Below, piece after piece: positions 7,801-15,003 of a DNA stretch of 15,378 nucleotides. The translations under genes were made by a program, and so were the position numbers. Numbering within the stretch: position 1 is the first letter of the stretch; each line of letters starts with the position of its first letter. The notes beneath the pieces were generated by a model. It searched no databases. It was not told where the DNA came from and saw only the letters and a list, made by a program, of their open reading frames with translations. The stretch lies in assembly GCA_023430365.1 (NCBI GenBank), contig JAEZAS010000392.1, positions 1 to 15,378 of the forward strand, given 5' to 3'. The DNA is from Planctomycetota bacterium (GTDB lineage Bacteria > Planctomycetota > Planctomycetia > Pirellulales > Pirellulaceae).

Positions 7801-7998
7801 GCTATCGCCGCGAATCTTGACGGGCGCGGCGGTCTCGCCGATCGGCATCTCGATACCCGCGCTGGCCACGCGCGGCAGACAAACGGTTGATACACCGCAG
7901 CAGACGATCGCGAGTGTCAGGGCCAGGCGAAGCACAAGCGGCGACCATGTGAAGGGGCTCTCGTCACTGCCGCGGGTGCGCACCGCGAGCGCGGGCAA
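4843..7998 (-). CDS. lptD: LptD/OstA-like outer-membrane LPS assembly protein
   Basis: LptD proteins are outer-membrane beta-barrels that, with LptE, insert lipopolysaccharide into the outer leaflet. The 1051-residue product starts with TTG at 7998, supported by AAGGA at 8009-8005 six bases upstream. A signal peptide (hydrophobic 21-41) should be cut after ASA (45-47). OstA/LptA-like beta-jellyroll segments follow: about 55-165 (RGNVELKQDDVVASADEAVF) and 255-345 (LEGNIVFRQGDRVIYADRMYY). YIGGVPVFYWP near residue 445 is the typical LptD entry motif before the barrel, which is rich in alternating aromatic strands. The only cysteines are in the signal peptide, so the mature protein cannot form the disulfides known from E. 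coli LptD. The protein ends in E, not the usual terminal aromatic. It is longer than proteobacterial LptD (about 780) and has its own likely promoter. Confidence 0.88.
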   Translation of the reverse strand: MPALAVRTRGSDESPFTWSPLVLRLALTLAIVCCGVSTVCLPRVASAGIEMPIGETAAPVKIRGDSATNMTQGQYQVWIVRGNVELKQDDVVASADEAVFWVDRAEAFSGRPSKVIGYFEGNVKVNFGRRGNPHLVTGVAANTLEDKIWLGRFHTTGGIELQAPIMPGEPNVEPAIFRRGLEARDPFRQTPEGNPIPTAISDGAGEGVQQAQAIRQEVAPPTRATVAPAAGRRVRVFPRSGSRWNARTIAVPERNEQVLMATSGMQIVIDGIEQLGTVSIETDRLVAWIPPINVSNPEGGQTFNTDDGPIEFYLEGNIVFRQGDRVIYADRMYYNARQEYGVVLNAELLTPVPEYQGLVRLRAEVLQQVSAQQYQAYNAAVTSSRIGVPRYWFQTGDVSVTDTPTPLVDPFTGQPLIDPATGEQQVEHKYLATANDNRVYIGGVPVFYWPTIATDLTKPTFYVDSIRFNSDRIFGQQVYVDIDLYQVFGIRNPPPNTRWTLSTDYLSERGAALGTNYRYAGDTLLGFPGPYQGFIDAWGLPYDSGLDTLGADRMNMVPESRNRGRLLAQHRQLIGADWQFTGEVGLISDRNFLEMFYETEWDTFKDESTGVELKRFNENRSWSLSSDVRVNDFFTDTTWLPRLDHFTIGQSLLFDRLTWHEHTSIGYADLGVATTPTAPQDAATFQLLPWERHRQGLRAITRQELDMPLEAGPVKVVPYVLGEAGFWGEVLNEEELSRFYGQGGIRASLPVWSVDPTVKSELFNLNGMAHKITYKVDAFYAAADQDVTEFPLYDQLDDNAQESFRRRMLFNTFGLTFGDQIPLKYDERLFAVRSNMQGWVTGQSMEIADDMTQVRFGVDQRWQTKRGLAGQERIIDWITLDVEAVFFPDPERDNFGENFGMFDYEFRWHIGDRLTLLSDGYADFFSQGLRQVTVGGIINRPENGSLFLGFRSTEGPISSNVLVAAANYRLSEKWIANAGTSIDFSSTGNIGQNVGLVRIGESFLMNFGFNYDASRDNYGFQFGLEPRFLPTSRLGLVGGVQVPPAGVMGLE

Positions 7999-8154
7999 TC
8001 GCGATCCTTCGCGCGCGCTTGGAGCGGTCGAGCGGTACGTAGGTGACGAGCGGTTCAGTGCTGTGGCATCCTTGCCAGACAGGACTTGGCCTCTGGGGCC
8101 GGAGGGCGGTTCAATAACCGACGCCCGGCAAACGCTTTACGACAAGCGGGGCGG

Positions 8155-8183
8155 ATTATAGGAAGCCCCGGCCAGAGCCACAA
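8155..8183 (-). promoter_or_regulatory. Sigma70-type promoter for lptD
   Basis: On the minus strand TTGTGG (8183-8178) is separated by exactly 17 bases from a perfect TATAAT (8160-8155). Transcription would begin near 8148, giving a leader of about 150 bases before the TTG start of lptD. The promoter lies about 85 bases beyond the glycosyltransferase stop, so lptD is probably expressed independently. Confidence 0.7.
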
Positions 8184-8267
8184 GGCAAGCTTCCGGCGGA
8201 TTCTGCCGGTCGCAAGTTGCCGCAGGACAAGGATTTGCCGCCGCAGCCGTCGTCGGAGCCGGTCGGC

Positions 8268-9662
8268 TCATTCCCGGCTGGCGCTCTCGGAGGGCTGCTC
8301 GACTGGCAACTTCCGCCCCCCTGCTAGCGAGGTCGCTCCAGCCGCCGCGAGCAAGGCGACGACCGGCATTAGGGGAGCGCGCATCCGCAGGTTGCTCCAG
8401 TAGACGGAGTGCATCAGTGTAAAGGTCAGGCAGAGCAGCAGCAGCCCCAGCCACGACAGACTCAGCAGCCGACCGCGGAGCTTCACGACCCCCAGCACGG
8501 CGGCTCCCAACACGATCACATACCAGGCGCACGTCGCAAAACGCAGCAACTCACGCCCCACCGACGGACTCAGCGAAGTGCGATGGGGGAGCGGATTCCA
8601 GAGTTGAAAGACTCGATCGAGGCTCGCGCGGAGAAACATTCTTGGCTGGGCTTGGATCGTTTCCAGTGCGAGGCGCTTGGTCGTCGCGTCGTAGGCGAAC
8701 TCGTCGGACACGGGCGGTCCCGGCTGTGGAAGCAACTCCTGAAACCGCGGATCGCTGGCGGGCCAGGGGATGGAGTGATCCCCGCGCTGCAAATAGTCGT
8801 AGTAGGCTGGGTTGTTCCCGAGCAGGAGGGTGTAGCCGCCGTGGGTCGTGGCGACCATCGGTTTGCCGAACGTGCGCTGGTTGCGCACGATCCACGGCGA
8901 GAGGACCAGCAGCGCGACGGCGCTGATAACAACCGCGAATCGCACTCGTGTCAGGAAGTTCTGCAGCGATTCATTGGCGCCGCGCACGGCAAGCAGCAGC
9001 AGGACCAACAGCGCCAGCCAAGGCAGGAACGTCGGTCGGCAGATCGCGGCCAGGCCGATCGACGCTCCCACGAGCGCCGCGTTCCACCCGTTCGGTCGAT
9101 CCACCAGTCGCAGCCAGGCCCAGACGGCGAGCGTGGCCAGGAACGTGGCCAGAGTTTCGGTCATGACGAGCGCCGATTGGTTCAGCAGGATCGGATCGCA
9201 CATCACGAGCGCCGCTGCCAGGAACGCTCCCCAGCCCAGCCCCAGCCGACTGGCCGCCAGCCAGGTCAGACCGGCGGCGCCGACTCCGAGCAACCAATGC
9301 AGCACGGCCACACGCAGCGGCGACACCTGTTCGAGACCGAGGTTCGTGACCGCGAGCAGACAGGGATAGAGCGGCGGGCGGTAGGCGGTCGGCTTGAACG
9401 TGGCTTGTTTGAGGCTCGGTTCACGCTCACTACCGGTGTCGTCCGCTGCGGGCAGGTCGAGCGCAAAGCTGTGGTGCTTGAGCAGGTTTTCGGCAATCTG
9501 CCGGTAAGCGTCCGGGTCAGCCTGCAACTGGCCGAACAACGCGAAGAGCACACCGCCGCGAACGATCGCCGCGATCACGAGCACCAACAAAAGGCCCGCT
9601 GTCCGACTGGTGGCAGTCAGCCGAGCCTCGGAACCACTCGCCGGAATGGTGTCACTCTTCAT
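8268..9662 (-). CDS. GT-C fold membrane glycosyltransferase (ArnT/PMT_2-like)
   Basis: The 464-residue product is a polytopic inner-membrane protein of the GT-C superfamily, which uses polyprenyl-phosphate sugars as donors and glycosylates lipids, glycans or proteins on the periplasmic side. The first membrane helix (about 22-44) is followed by a long loop with the acidic motif DPDAY (49-53), where the family's catalytic aspartate is expected, and YRPPLYP (94-100). Further hydrophobic helices follow, with MTET (167-170) in a loop, the conserved RNQRTFGKPMVATTHGGYT (260-278) just after a helix, and LLGNNPAYY (280-288). The C-terminal third again has hydrophobic helices. Its substrate cannot be read from sequence. 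ATG at 9662 is the only reasonable start, with no clear Shine-Dalgarno. It lies 70 bases after the sulfatase and could be co-transcribed with it. Confidence 0.85.
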   Translation of the reverse strand: MKSDTIPASGSEARLTATSRTAGLLLVLVIAAIVRGGVLFALFGQLQADPDAYRQIAENLLKHHSFALDLPAADDTGSEREPSLKQATFKPTAYRPPLYPCLLAVTNLGLEQVSPLRVAVLHWLLGVGAAGLTWLAASRLGLGWGAFLAAALVMCDPILLNQSALVMTETLATFLATLAVWAWLRLVDRPNGWNAALVGASIGLAAICRPTFLPWLALLVLLLLAVRGANESLQNFLTRVRFAVVISAVALLVLSPWIVRNQRTFGKPMVATTHGGYTLLLGNNPAYYDYLQRGDHSIPWPASDPRFQELLPQPGPPVSDEFAYDATTKRLALETIQAQPRMFLRASLDRVFQLWNPLPHRTSLSPSVGRELLRFATCAWYVIVLGAAVLGVVKLRGRLLSLSWLGLLLLCLTFTLMHSVYWSNLRMRAPLMPVVALLAAAGATSLAGGRKLPVEQPSESASRE

Positions 9663-9732
9663 CGGGCAATGTGTCCCAGCGGGCTGTTCGTCGTGGTGCT
9701 CAGTTCATGCGACGGGGCGAGTCCTTGCAGCC

Positions 9733-11187
9733 TCACCGGGGCCTCTGCGCGGAGTCGGGCGTTTTTGGCGCTTGAGGCGCTGGCTTTCTGTCGATCGGGC
9801 GCGGGAGCGTCTTGTGCCAGGCCAGCAACTTGTCGGTCAGACGCTGAGCGACTTCCGGCTGGGCGGCCGCCTGGTTGTTGGTCTCTCCCTGGTCGGCGAC
9901 CACGTCGTACAATTCCACGTGCTTGCCGTCCGGGCTCGCCAGCAGCTTCCACTTGCCTTCGCGGACGGCGAGCCATGGGCTGCGGTCTTCGGGTTTGCGG
10001 GGGAACTTGAAGAATTCATCGTTGCGGCCATATTCCCAGAAGAGAGGCGTTTCGCGCTCGCCGGTTTTCTTGCCGACGTAGGCGGCCGAAACGTCGCGAC
10101 CGTCGAAGGCGACGCCTTCCGGCAGTTTGGCTCCGGCGATCGACGCAAGTGTCGGCAGCAGGTCGACCGCGGCGATCACGCTTTGTTCGTCGGTCCGCTC
10201 TGTCGGGGTCTGGCCGGGCCAGCGGACGAGGAAGGGCATGCGAATGCCCCCTTCGTACAGGCTCAGCTTGCTGCCTCGCAGCCCTGCGTTCCGCTTGCCT
10301 TCGAACGTCGGCAGGCCGCCGTTGTCGCTCGTGAAGATCACCAGCGTGTTTTCGTCGACGCCCAGTTCCTTCAGGCCGTCGAGCAGCCGGCCGACCTGGC
10401 GATCGAGCTCGCGCAGCACGCCTCGGAGGTTCTTCTGGTTTTCCCCCTTTGGCGCTCCTTCTTCGGGGATCCAGGGAGTGTGAGGATCGTCGAGCCAGAG
10501 ATTGACGAAGCAGGGCTGCTGGTCGCCGTGCCGCTTCAGGAAGTCGAGCGTTTGATCGACGAAGATCCCGGTTCGCTCCCAGCGTTTCACTTTGTCCTGA
10601 GGTGACCAGATCCAATTGGTCGCCGTGATATCGGGATGCGGTTCGGGGCTTTCGTAGGTGCCGATCCCCTCGTCGTAGCCGTAGGCGGCGAACTTGGGCG
10701 CATCCTGCACGTCGCGGCCGCCGCCGAGGTGCCACTTGCCGATGTGGGCCGTCTTGTACCCAGCCGACTTCAAGATCCGCGGCAGCGTGGGGGCCTGGGG
10801 ATCGAGATAGTCGTCCTGCTCGCAGCCGCGATTGCCTTGCCGCGTCTGCAGAAAGCTCGTGATCCGCCAGCGGGCGGGAAACTGTCCGGTCAGCAGGCCA
10901 CAGCGCGACGGCGAGCAGATCGGCGCCGCCGCATAGTACTGGGTGAAGCGAACGCCCTCGCTCGCCAGCTGATCAATTCGCGGCGTCTTAACGACCGTGC
11001 CACCGTAGCAACCGAGGTCTCCCGGACCCAAGTCGTCGGCCAGCACAAACACGATATGCGGCCGGTCGGCGGCGGGAGCTTCGGCCGCCGCCGCAAAAAC
11101 GAGAACTGTTAGGGCGCAAAAAAATGCCCCGGCCCATGAAGGGAGCCGGGGACCATGCGGACAAGACGACATGGAGGCGACGTCCAT
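9733..11187 (-). CDS. Secreted type I sulfatase (formylglycine-dependent)
   Basis: The enzyme hydrolyses sulfate esters, probably on polysaccharides, in the periplasm or outside the cell. The 484-residue product has a signal peptide (hydrophobic about 18-35, then AEAPAADRP). It has the full alkaline-phosphatase-like sulfatase set: metal-binding D51-D52 in LADDLGPGDLG, CSPSRCGLLTG (91-101) with C91 as the cysteine converted to formylglycine, GKWHLGG (150-156), DDPHTPW (233-239), SDNGG (287-291) and GLRGSKLSLYEGGIRMPF (302-319). The Cys-type motif needs a maturation enzyme (FGE or anSME), which is not in this window. ATG at 11187 is taken as start; an ATG five codons later is an alternative. 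It lies 65 bases after the NagB/PIG-L fusion on the same strand, suggesting joint use on sulfated amino-sugar glycans. The exact S1 subfamily and substrate are not determined. Confidence 0.95.
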   Translation of the reverse strand: MDVASMSSCPHGPRLPSWAGAFFCALTVLVFAAAAEAPAADRPHIVFVLADDLGPGDLGCYGGTVVKTPRIDQLASEGVRFTQYYAAAPICSPSRCGLLTGQFPARWRITSFLQTRQGNRGCEQDDYLDPQAPTLPRILKSAGYKTAHIGKWHLGGGRDVQDAPKFAAYGYDEGIGTYESPEPHPDITATNWIWSPQDKVKRWERTGIFVDQTLDFLKRHGDQQPCFVNLWLDDPHTPWIPEEGAPKGENQKNLRGVLRELDRQVGRLLDGLKELGVDENTLVIFTSDNGGLPTFEGKRNAGLRGSKLSLYEGGIRMPFLVRWPGQTPTERTDEQSVIAAVDLLPTLASIAGAKLPEGVAFDGRDVSAAYVGKKTGERETPLFWEYGRNDEFFKFPRKPEDRSPWLAVREGKWKLLASPDGKHVELYDVVADQGETNNQAAAQPEVAQRLTDKLLAWHKTLPRPIDRKPAPQAPKTPDSAQRPR

Positions 11188-11205
11188 TCGATGTTGACGC
11201 TACGA

Positions 11206-11232
11206 GCGGCACAGGCGAGACGCCTGTGCCGC
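11206..11232. repeat. Perfect 12-base-arm palindrome between nagB fusion and sulfatase
   Basis: The arms GCGGCACAGGCG and CGCCTGTGCCGC flank a three-base loop (AGA on plus). It lies in the 65-base gap between two minus-strand genes. There is no T-run, so a classic terminator is unlikely; it looks like another REP-type repeat and could stabilise or attenuate a shared transcript. Confidence 0.8.
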
Positions 11233-11252
11233 GAAAGGGTAAGCACGTTCGC

Positions 11253-13145
11253 TTAAATCGGCACGCCGTTCCAGCGGGTGAACGCTTCCATGGCAAAGTA
11301 CTCGGGCAGGCCGACTTTGTTGTAGCGGTCGGCGGTGCCGCGGTTGCGATCCTCGGCCCGCTGCCAGAATTCGCGGGGGTCGCTGCCCGGGAACAGGGCT
11401 TCGTCCTTCTGGCTCTGATGCATGAAGATCGCCTTGCGCTTCTTCATGATGTCGCCCGGGCTGAGGGGGACGGCGATCTCGATCTCGTGCAGGTCATATT
11501 CCTGCCACGCGCCGCGATAGAGGAGCGTTTCGGGACGCTGACCTTGCTGCTGCTCGATCCCTTCGAGAGCCCGGAAGATCGCCTGGGCGCAAACACGGTG
11601 CGTTCCGTGCGGATCGGAAAGATCGCCGGCCACGTAGACCTGGTGCGGGTCGACCCGCTCGATCAGTTCGCGAATGATCTGCGTGTCTTCGTCGCTGATC
11701 GGTTTTTTTGCGATCGTGCCGGTGCGATAGAACGGCAGGTCGAGGAAGTGCAGGTGCTCTTCCTTGCAGCCGACCTTGAAGGCGCCCGCTTTGGCTTCGC
11801 CCCAGCGGATGAGGGCCTTGATCTTGAGAACGGCGTCGATGTCGGGCTCGCCGGCTGACTTTTTGCGGAGCGATTCGGCCACGGTCGATTCGACGAGGCT
11901 CGAGCGTTCCTGATCGATGCCGAACATGCGGTTGTACTCGGTCGCCATGTCGGCGACGCGGATCGCGTCGTGGTCGAACACGGCGATGTTGCCGCTCGTC
12001 ATGTAGGCGATGTGCACCTCGTGGCCGTCTTCGACGAGACGGATCAGCGTTCCGCCCATGCTGATGACGTCGTCGTCCGGGTGGGGGCTGAAGCAGATGA
12101 TTCGCTTCTTTTCCTTGCCGGCGGGGTGGTACTCGATCGTATCCATCAACTGGCGGAAGACCCGGTGCGAGATCTTTTGGGCTGGGCCGTGATGCCGCAG
12201 CAACTGGTGCAGGTTGTGGTTGCGGAAGTCGTCGTCGGTCAGCTTGAGCAGCGCCTTGTCGGTCTTTTCGCTCAGCCAGATGCAGGCCCGCTTGGTGAGC
12301 GAGTCGTCGAATTCGACGTTGCCCAGGGCCCACGGGGTTTCGCAGGTGGTCAGCGCGCTGGCGGCCGCCGTGTCGACCAGGACTGTGGCGTCGGTGTGCT
12401 CCTGCAGGTAGGACGCGGGGACGCGCGGCGAAACGCCTCCTTCGGCCAGCTCGCGGATGATCTTGGCCTTGTGCTCGCCGAGGGCGCAGAGCAGGACTTT
12501 GCGAGCTTCGAAGATCGTTCCCAGGCCCATCGTGATCGCCTGCGTCGGGACGTTCCACTCGCCGAAGAAGTCGCTCGCGGCGGCGCGGCGGGTGACGGGA
12601 TCGAGCGTGCAGAGGCGGGTGCGGCTGTTGCGGACGCTGAACGGTTCGTTGAACCCGATGTGGCCGTTGCTGCCGATGCCGAGCAGGACGACGTCGATGC
12701 CGCCGGCCCGTTCGATCGCCGCTTCGTACTCGCGGCAGTGGGCTTCCACCTCGGCGAGCGGGACGCTGCCGTCGGGAATGTGGATGTTTTCGGCCGGGAT
12801 GTTGACGTGCTTGAAGAAGTGTTCGTGCATCCAGCGGTGGTAGCTTTGCAGCTGGTCGCGGTGCAGGCCGTAGTACTCGTCGAGGTTGAACGTGACGACG
12901 CCCGAGAAGTCAAAACCTTCCTCGCGGTGCATGCGAGCCAGTTCGCGGTAGACACCGACCGGGGTGCTGCCGGTGGGCAGGCCGAGGACGGCGTGCTGGC
13001 CGAGGGCGTTGCGTTCCTGAATGACGCCAGCCACGATGCGGGCGACGTGGCGAGCGAGGTCTTCGCTGGTTTCGAAAATGTACGTGGGCAGGTGCGTGCC
13101 GGCGGCCCGGCGGGCCTTCGGCGTGGTCGAGATGCTGGTGGCCAT
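11253..13145 (-). CDS. nagB: Glucosamine-6-phosphate deaminase fused to PIG-L/LmbE-type deacetylase
   Basis: The NagB part converts glucosamine-6-phosphate to fructose-6-phosphate and ammonia. The PIG-L part belongs to zinc-dependent de-N-acetylases acting on GlcNAc-like substrates. The 630-residue product carries NagB at about 20-275: GLPTGSTPVG (55-64), FNLDEYYGL (86-94, catalytic D89/E90) and LGIGSNGHIGFNEP (155-168, with H162 and E167). The Asn before GH is as in Bacillus-type NagB. The PIG-L domain starts near 345 with ICFSPHPDDDVISMGG (350-365, metal site PHPDDD), and DPHGTHR is its later histidine motif. Single-domain NagB is about 240-270 residues, so this is a true fusion; similar long NagB-like proteins are known in Bacteroidetes. 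I chose ATG at 13145 over 13202 because the upstream 19 residues have no family similarity and overlap the candidate promoter. Confidence 0.93.
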   Translation of the reverse strand: MATSISTTPKARRAAGTHLPTYIFETSEDLARHVARIVAGVIQERNALGQHAVLGLPTGSTPVGVYRELARMHREEGFDFSGVVTFNLDEYYGLHRDQLQSYHRWMHEHFFKHVNIPAENIHIPDGSVPLAEVEAHCREYEAAIERAGGIDVVLLGIGSNGHIGFNEPFSVRNSRTRLCTLDPVTRRAAASDFFGEWNVPTQAITMGLGTIFEARKVLLCALGEHKAKIIRELAEGGVSPRVPASYLQEHTDATVLVDTAAASALTTCETPWALGNVEFDDSLTKRACIWLSEKTDKALLKLTDDDFRNHNLHQLLRHHGPAQKISHRVFRQLMDTIEYHPAGKEKKRIICFSPHPDDDVISMGGTLIRLVEDGHEVHIAYMTSGNIAVFDHDAIRVADMATEYNRMFGIDQERSSLVESTVAESLRKKSAGEPDIDAVLKIKALIRWGEAKAGAFKVGCKEEHLHFLDLPFYRTGTIAKKPISDEDTQIIRELIERVDPHQVYVAGDLSDPHGTHRVCAQAIFRALEGIEQQQGQRPETLLYRGAWQEYDLHEIEIAVPLSPGDIMKKRKAIFMHQSQKDEALFPGSDPREFWQRAEDRNRGTADRYNKVGLPEYFAMEAFTRWNGVPI

Positions 13146-13192
13146 TGCTTCCCAGATGTGACTTAGAGTGGCGGCAGGCGAGAGGAGTCCCC

Positions 13193-13222
13193 AGTATGCC
13201 ATAGAGGCGGGCGAAACGCCAA
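13193..13222 (-). promoter_or_regulatory. Candidate promoter for the nagB fusion
   Basis: On the minus strand TTGGCG (13222-13217) and CATACT (13198-13193) are separated by 18 bases, each matching four of six consensus positions. Transcription would begin near 13186, downstream of the alternative ATG at 13202 and upstream of the ATG at 13145. Confidence 0.35.
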
Positions 13223-13231
13223 TTGGGTCCG

Positions 13232-13371
13232 CCGTAGGTTAGGCTTCCAGCCTGACCGTCCAAAAGCGATTCACCCGATATCGACGGAATCGCGGCGAAC
13301 CGCTTCATTGGGGCATTGGGATTTGGTCATTGGGCATTTCTTCCCGGTCAGGCTGGAAGCCTGACCTACGG
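13232..13371. repeat. REPIN-like inverted pair of GTAG-led hairpins
   Basis: Copy A is 13232-13257 (plus) and copy B is 13346-13371 (minus). They match at 25 of 26 positions and face each other across 88 bases. Each reads CCGTAG followed by a hairpin, arms GTCAGGCT / AGCCTGAC, loop TCC (copy A has one G-T wobble). The 5' GTAG next to a hairpin is the hallmark of REP elements mobilised by REP-associated Y1 transposases. The spacer includes a third repeat type with CATTGGG units at 13306-13338. The stop codon of the SHD1 gene lies within copy B. The palindrome at 1-21 has the same CAGGCT-TCC-AGCCTG core. Confidence 0.85.
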
Positions 13372-15003
13372 ATTCATCGCTTCCACAAATTGCTGGTCAG
13401 CGGCGCTTAGCTTCTCGAACGGGAGTGTGACAATTCTGCCGTCGGTTCGTTCCAGCTTCACCTTGCCGTCGGCGAATTCGAGCAACGTCGCTTCGATCGT
13501 GAATTTGCCGGTCGAATCGGTCCAGGTGCGCACGTCTCGGTCGTTCGGGGGGCCGTTGTCGGCGGCGATTGCTGCTTCGGCTGACGAACTCGCGGCCGAA
13601 GAATCGGCGGCCAACGAATCGGCGGTCGTCGGGGACGGGGCATGTGGCAGGCGTAGTTCGCTGCGGGGCACTTCCTCGTCGAATGTCGATGAGTAGTTGT
13701 AGTAGTGGATCTTCACCTGCTCTCCCTGAGCGAAGAGCACTTCGGCGGGGTACCACCGGTTACCCCACAGGTGCCAAACCTGCGTGCCTGGCTCCAACGG
13801 AGTTGCCGGGGTCACTGCCATGCTTCCTGGTGGTGGCGAGGGACCCGCGACCGGGCGAGTTCCTTTGCCAAAACCTTGCTCGCTCGCCGGGGCGGTCGAG
13901 CTGGCGTTGTTCGATGTCTGCCGGGCGTTTTCCGTTTGGTTCTGGTTCGAGTCGGCGCTCGACGCAGGCGTCATCGACCCCTCTTCGGTCGTTTCACTCG
14001 CTCCACCGGGAGCGAAGGTCGGCCGGCCTCGGCGAGGAGGGGTGGGAAGGTTCCGGCCTCTTGGAGGCCAGGGTTCGTCGGAGAACGTTCCGCCCGGGGG
14101 CCTGAATCGTGGGGGCCTCGGCGGCCCCGGGTTGCTGGGTGACAGGGCGTCCGCCGGCGAGGGCATGGAATGGTCGACTGCTTCTGGCGGCGGGGTGAGG
14201 GTGTCCGGCGGAGCGTCTGGCAGACGCGGATCGTTGCCGCCAAAGCGATGCGGCGCCGGCGGGGGAATCGTGGGAGGGCCGATGTTCGGCGGCGCCCAAG
14301 CCGGCGGCGCCATGGGCCGCTGCGCCACTTCCTGTCGGCCGCCCCGGCCGGCTTTGCGTACGTAGTACGAAGCGAAACCGAGTACGAAGCCGAGCGCCAG
14401 CAGCGCCACAAACCCGCCGCCGAGAATCAGCACCGCGAACATTCCCTGCGAGAGCCCGCCGCCGGTCTTGGACCCAGCGAGGCCGGGCAGTGGCTGAACC
14501 GCCGGTGGCACGGCTCCGCCGCCGGCCTGGAGCGAGTGGGCGAAGGCTGGGGCGACGGCCGTGAGCGTGACGTGCGAGGTGGTGTAATGCTCCGCCCGCG
14601 GCGTCGTGAGCGCGACAATCACGGAAGCTGCCCAAAGCGCAATCAGCCAAAGGAGCACCAGCAGCATCATCGCGCCCATCGCGGTGTGCCAACCGGCCAT
14701 CGAAGCCGCAAACAGCAGCGGCACCATCAAGAGCAGTCCGCCAGCCAGCGCATATCGGACGAACTTCGGCCACTGCAGCCGATTGCGATGCGCGGCGCAT
14801 ACCGGCACCGTCACCGTGGCGGGATTGCTCGATAGATACCACCGCAGCAGAGCGGGAATCAGGATGTAGAACAGGACCAGCCACGTCGGCTGATAGTGAA
14901 ACGTATGCCGCACGTGCTGCTGGGCAGGCGCGCCGCAGCAAATACACACGGGAGGCATCCGCCCCGCCTCCGCGGCGAAGCGGTTCATTTGAACAGTGGC
15001 CAT
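13366..15003 (-). CDS. Membrane protein with zinc-ribbon-like, Tudor-like and C-terminal SHD1 domains
   Basis: The function is unknown. The 545-residue product begins with a likely metal-binding N-terminus, C20-x2-C23 (CICCGAPA) and C69-x2-H72 (VPVCAAHR), interrupted by a hydrophobic segment at 40-57. More membrane segments lie at about 84-103, 108-131 and 188-214. A long Pro/Ser/Asn-rich linker (about 225-410) follows. Next is a Tudor/agenet-like barrel (VWHLWGNRWYPAEV through KIHYYNYSSTFDEEVP, about 418-460). Then comes an Ala/Ser-rich spacer and an SHD1 domain, about 492-543 (RTWTDSTGKFTIEATLLEF, then LPFEKLSAADQQFVEAM). SHD1 is the SLA1 homology domain 1 of yeast Sla1 and is common in planctomycetes. 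ATG at 15003 has GGAG four bases upstream. The TAG stop lies in a REP repeat. It could be a sensor or scaffold, but no partner is identifiable from context. Confidence 0.85.
   Translation of the reverse strand: MATVQMNRFAAEAGRMPPVCICCGAPAQQHVRHTFHYQPTWLVLFYILIPALLRWYLSSNPATVTVPVCAAHRNRLQWPKFVRYALAGGLLLMVPLLFAASMAGWHTAMGAMMLLVLLWLIALWAASVIVALTTPRAEHYTTSHVTLTAVAPAFAHSLQAGGGAVPPAVQPLPGLAGSKTGGGLSQGMFAVLILGGGFVALLALGFVLGFASYYVRKAGRGGRQEVAQRPMAPPAWAPPNIGPPTIPPPAPHRFGGNDPRLPDAPPDTLTPPPEAVDHSMPSPADALSPSNPGPPRPPRFRPPGGTFSDEPWPPRGRNLPTPPRRGRPTFAPGGASETTEEGSMTPASSADSNQNQTENARQTSNNASSTAPASEQGFGKGTRPVAGPSPPPGSMAVTPATPLEPGTQVWHLWGNRWYPAEVLFAQGEQVKIHYYNYSSTFDEEVPRSELRLPHAPSPTTADSLAADSSAASSSAEAAIAADNGPPNDRDVRTWTDSTGKFTIEATLLEFADGKVKLERTDGRIVTLPFEKLSAADQQFVEAMNP

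Noticed and set aside
4876..7890. Long plus-strand frames opposite lptD (384 and 391 residues)
   Set aside because: They are low-information frames antisense to a protein with clear signal peptide and OstA/LptD features.
11206..11232. Intrinsic terminator after the nagB fusion
   Set aside because: The stem is strong, but no T-run follows on the minus strand and the sequence looks like a REP-type repeat.
12650..12670. Loss of a catalytic Asp in NagB (SNGHIGFNEP instead of NDGHIAFNEP)
   Set aside because: Bacillus-type NagB enzymes carry Asn at this place and are active, so this is a subfamily trait.
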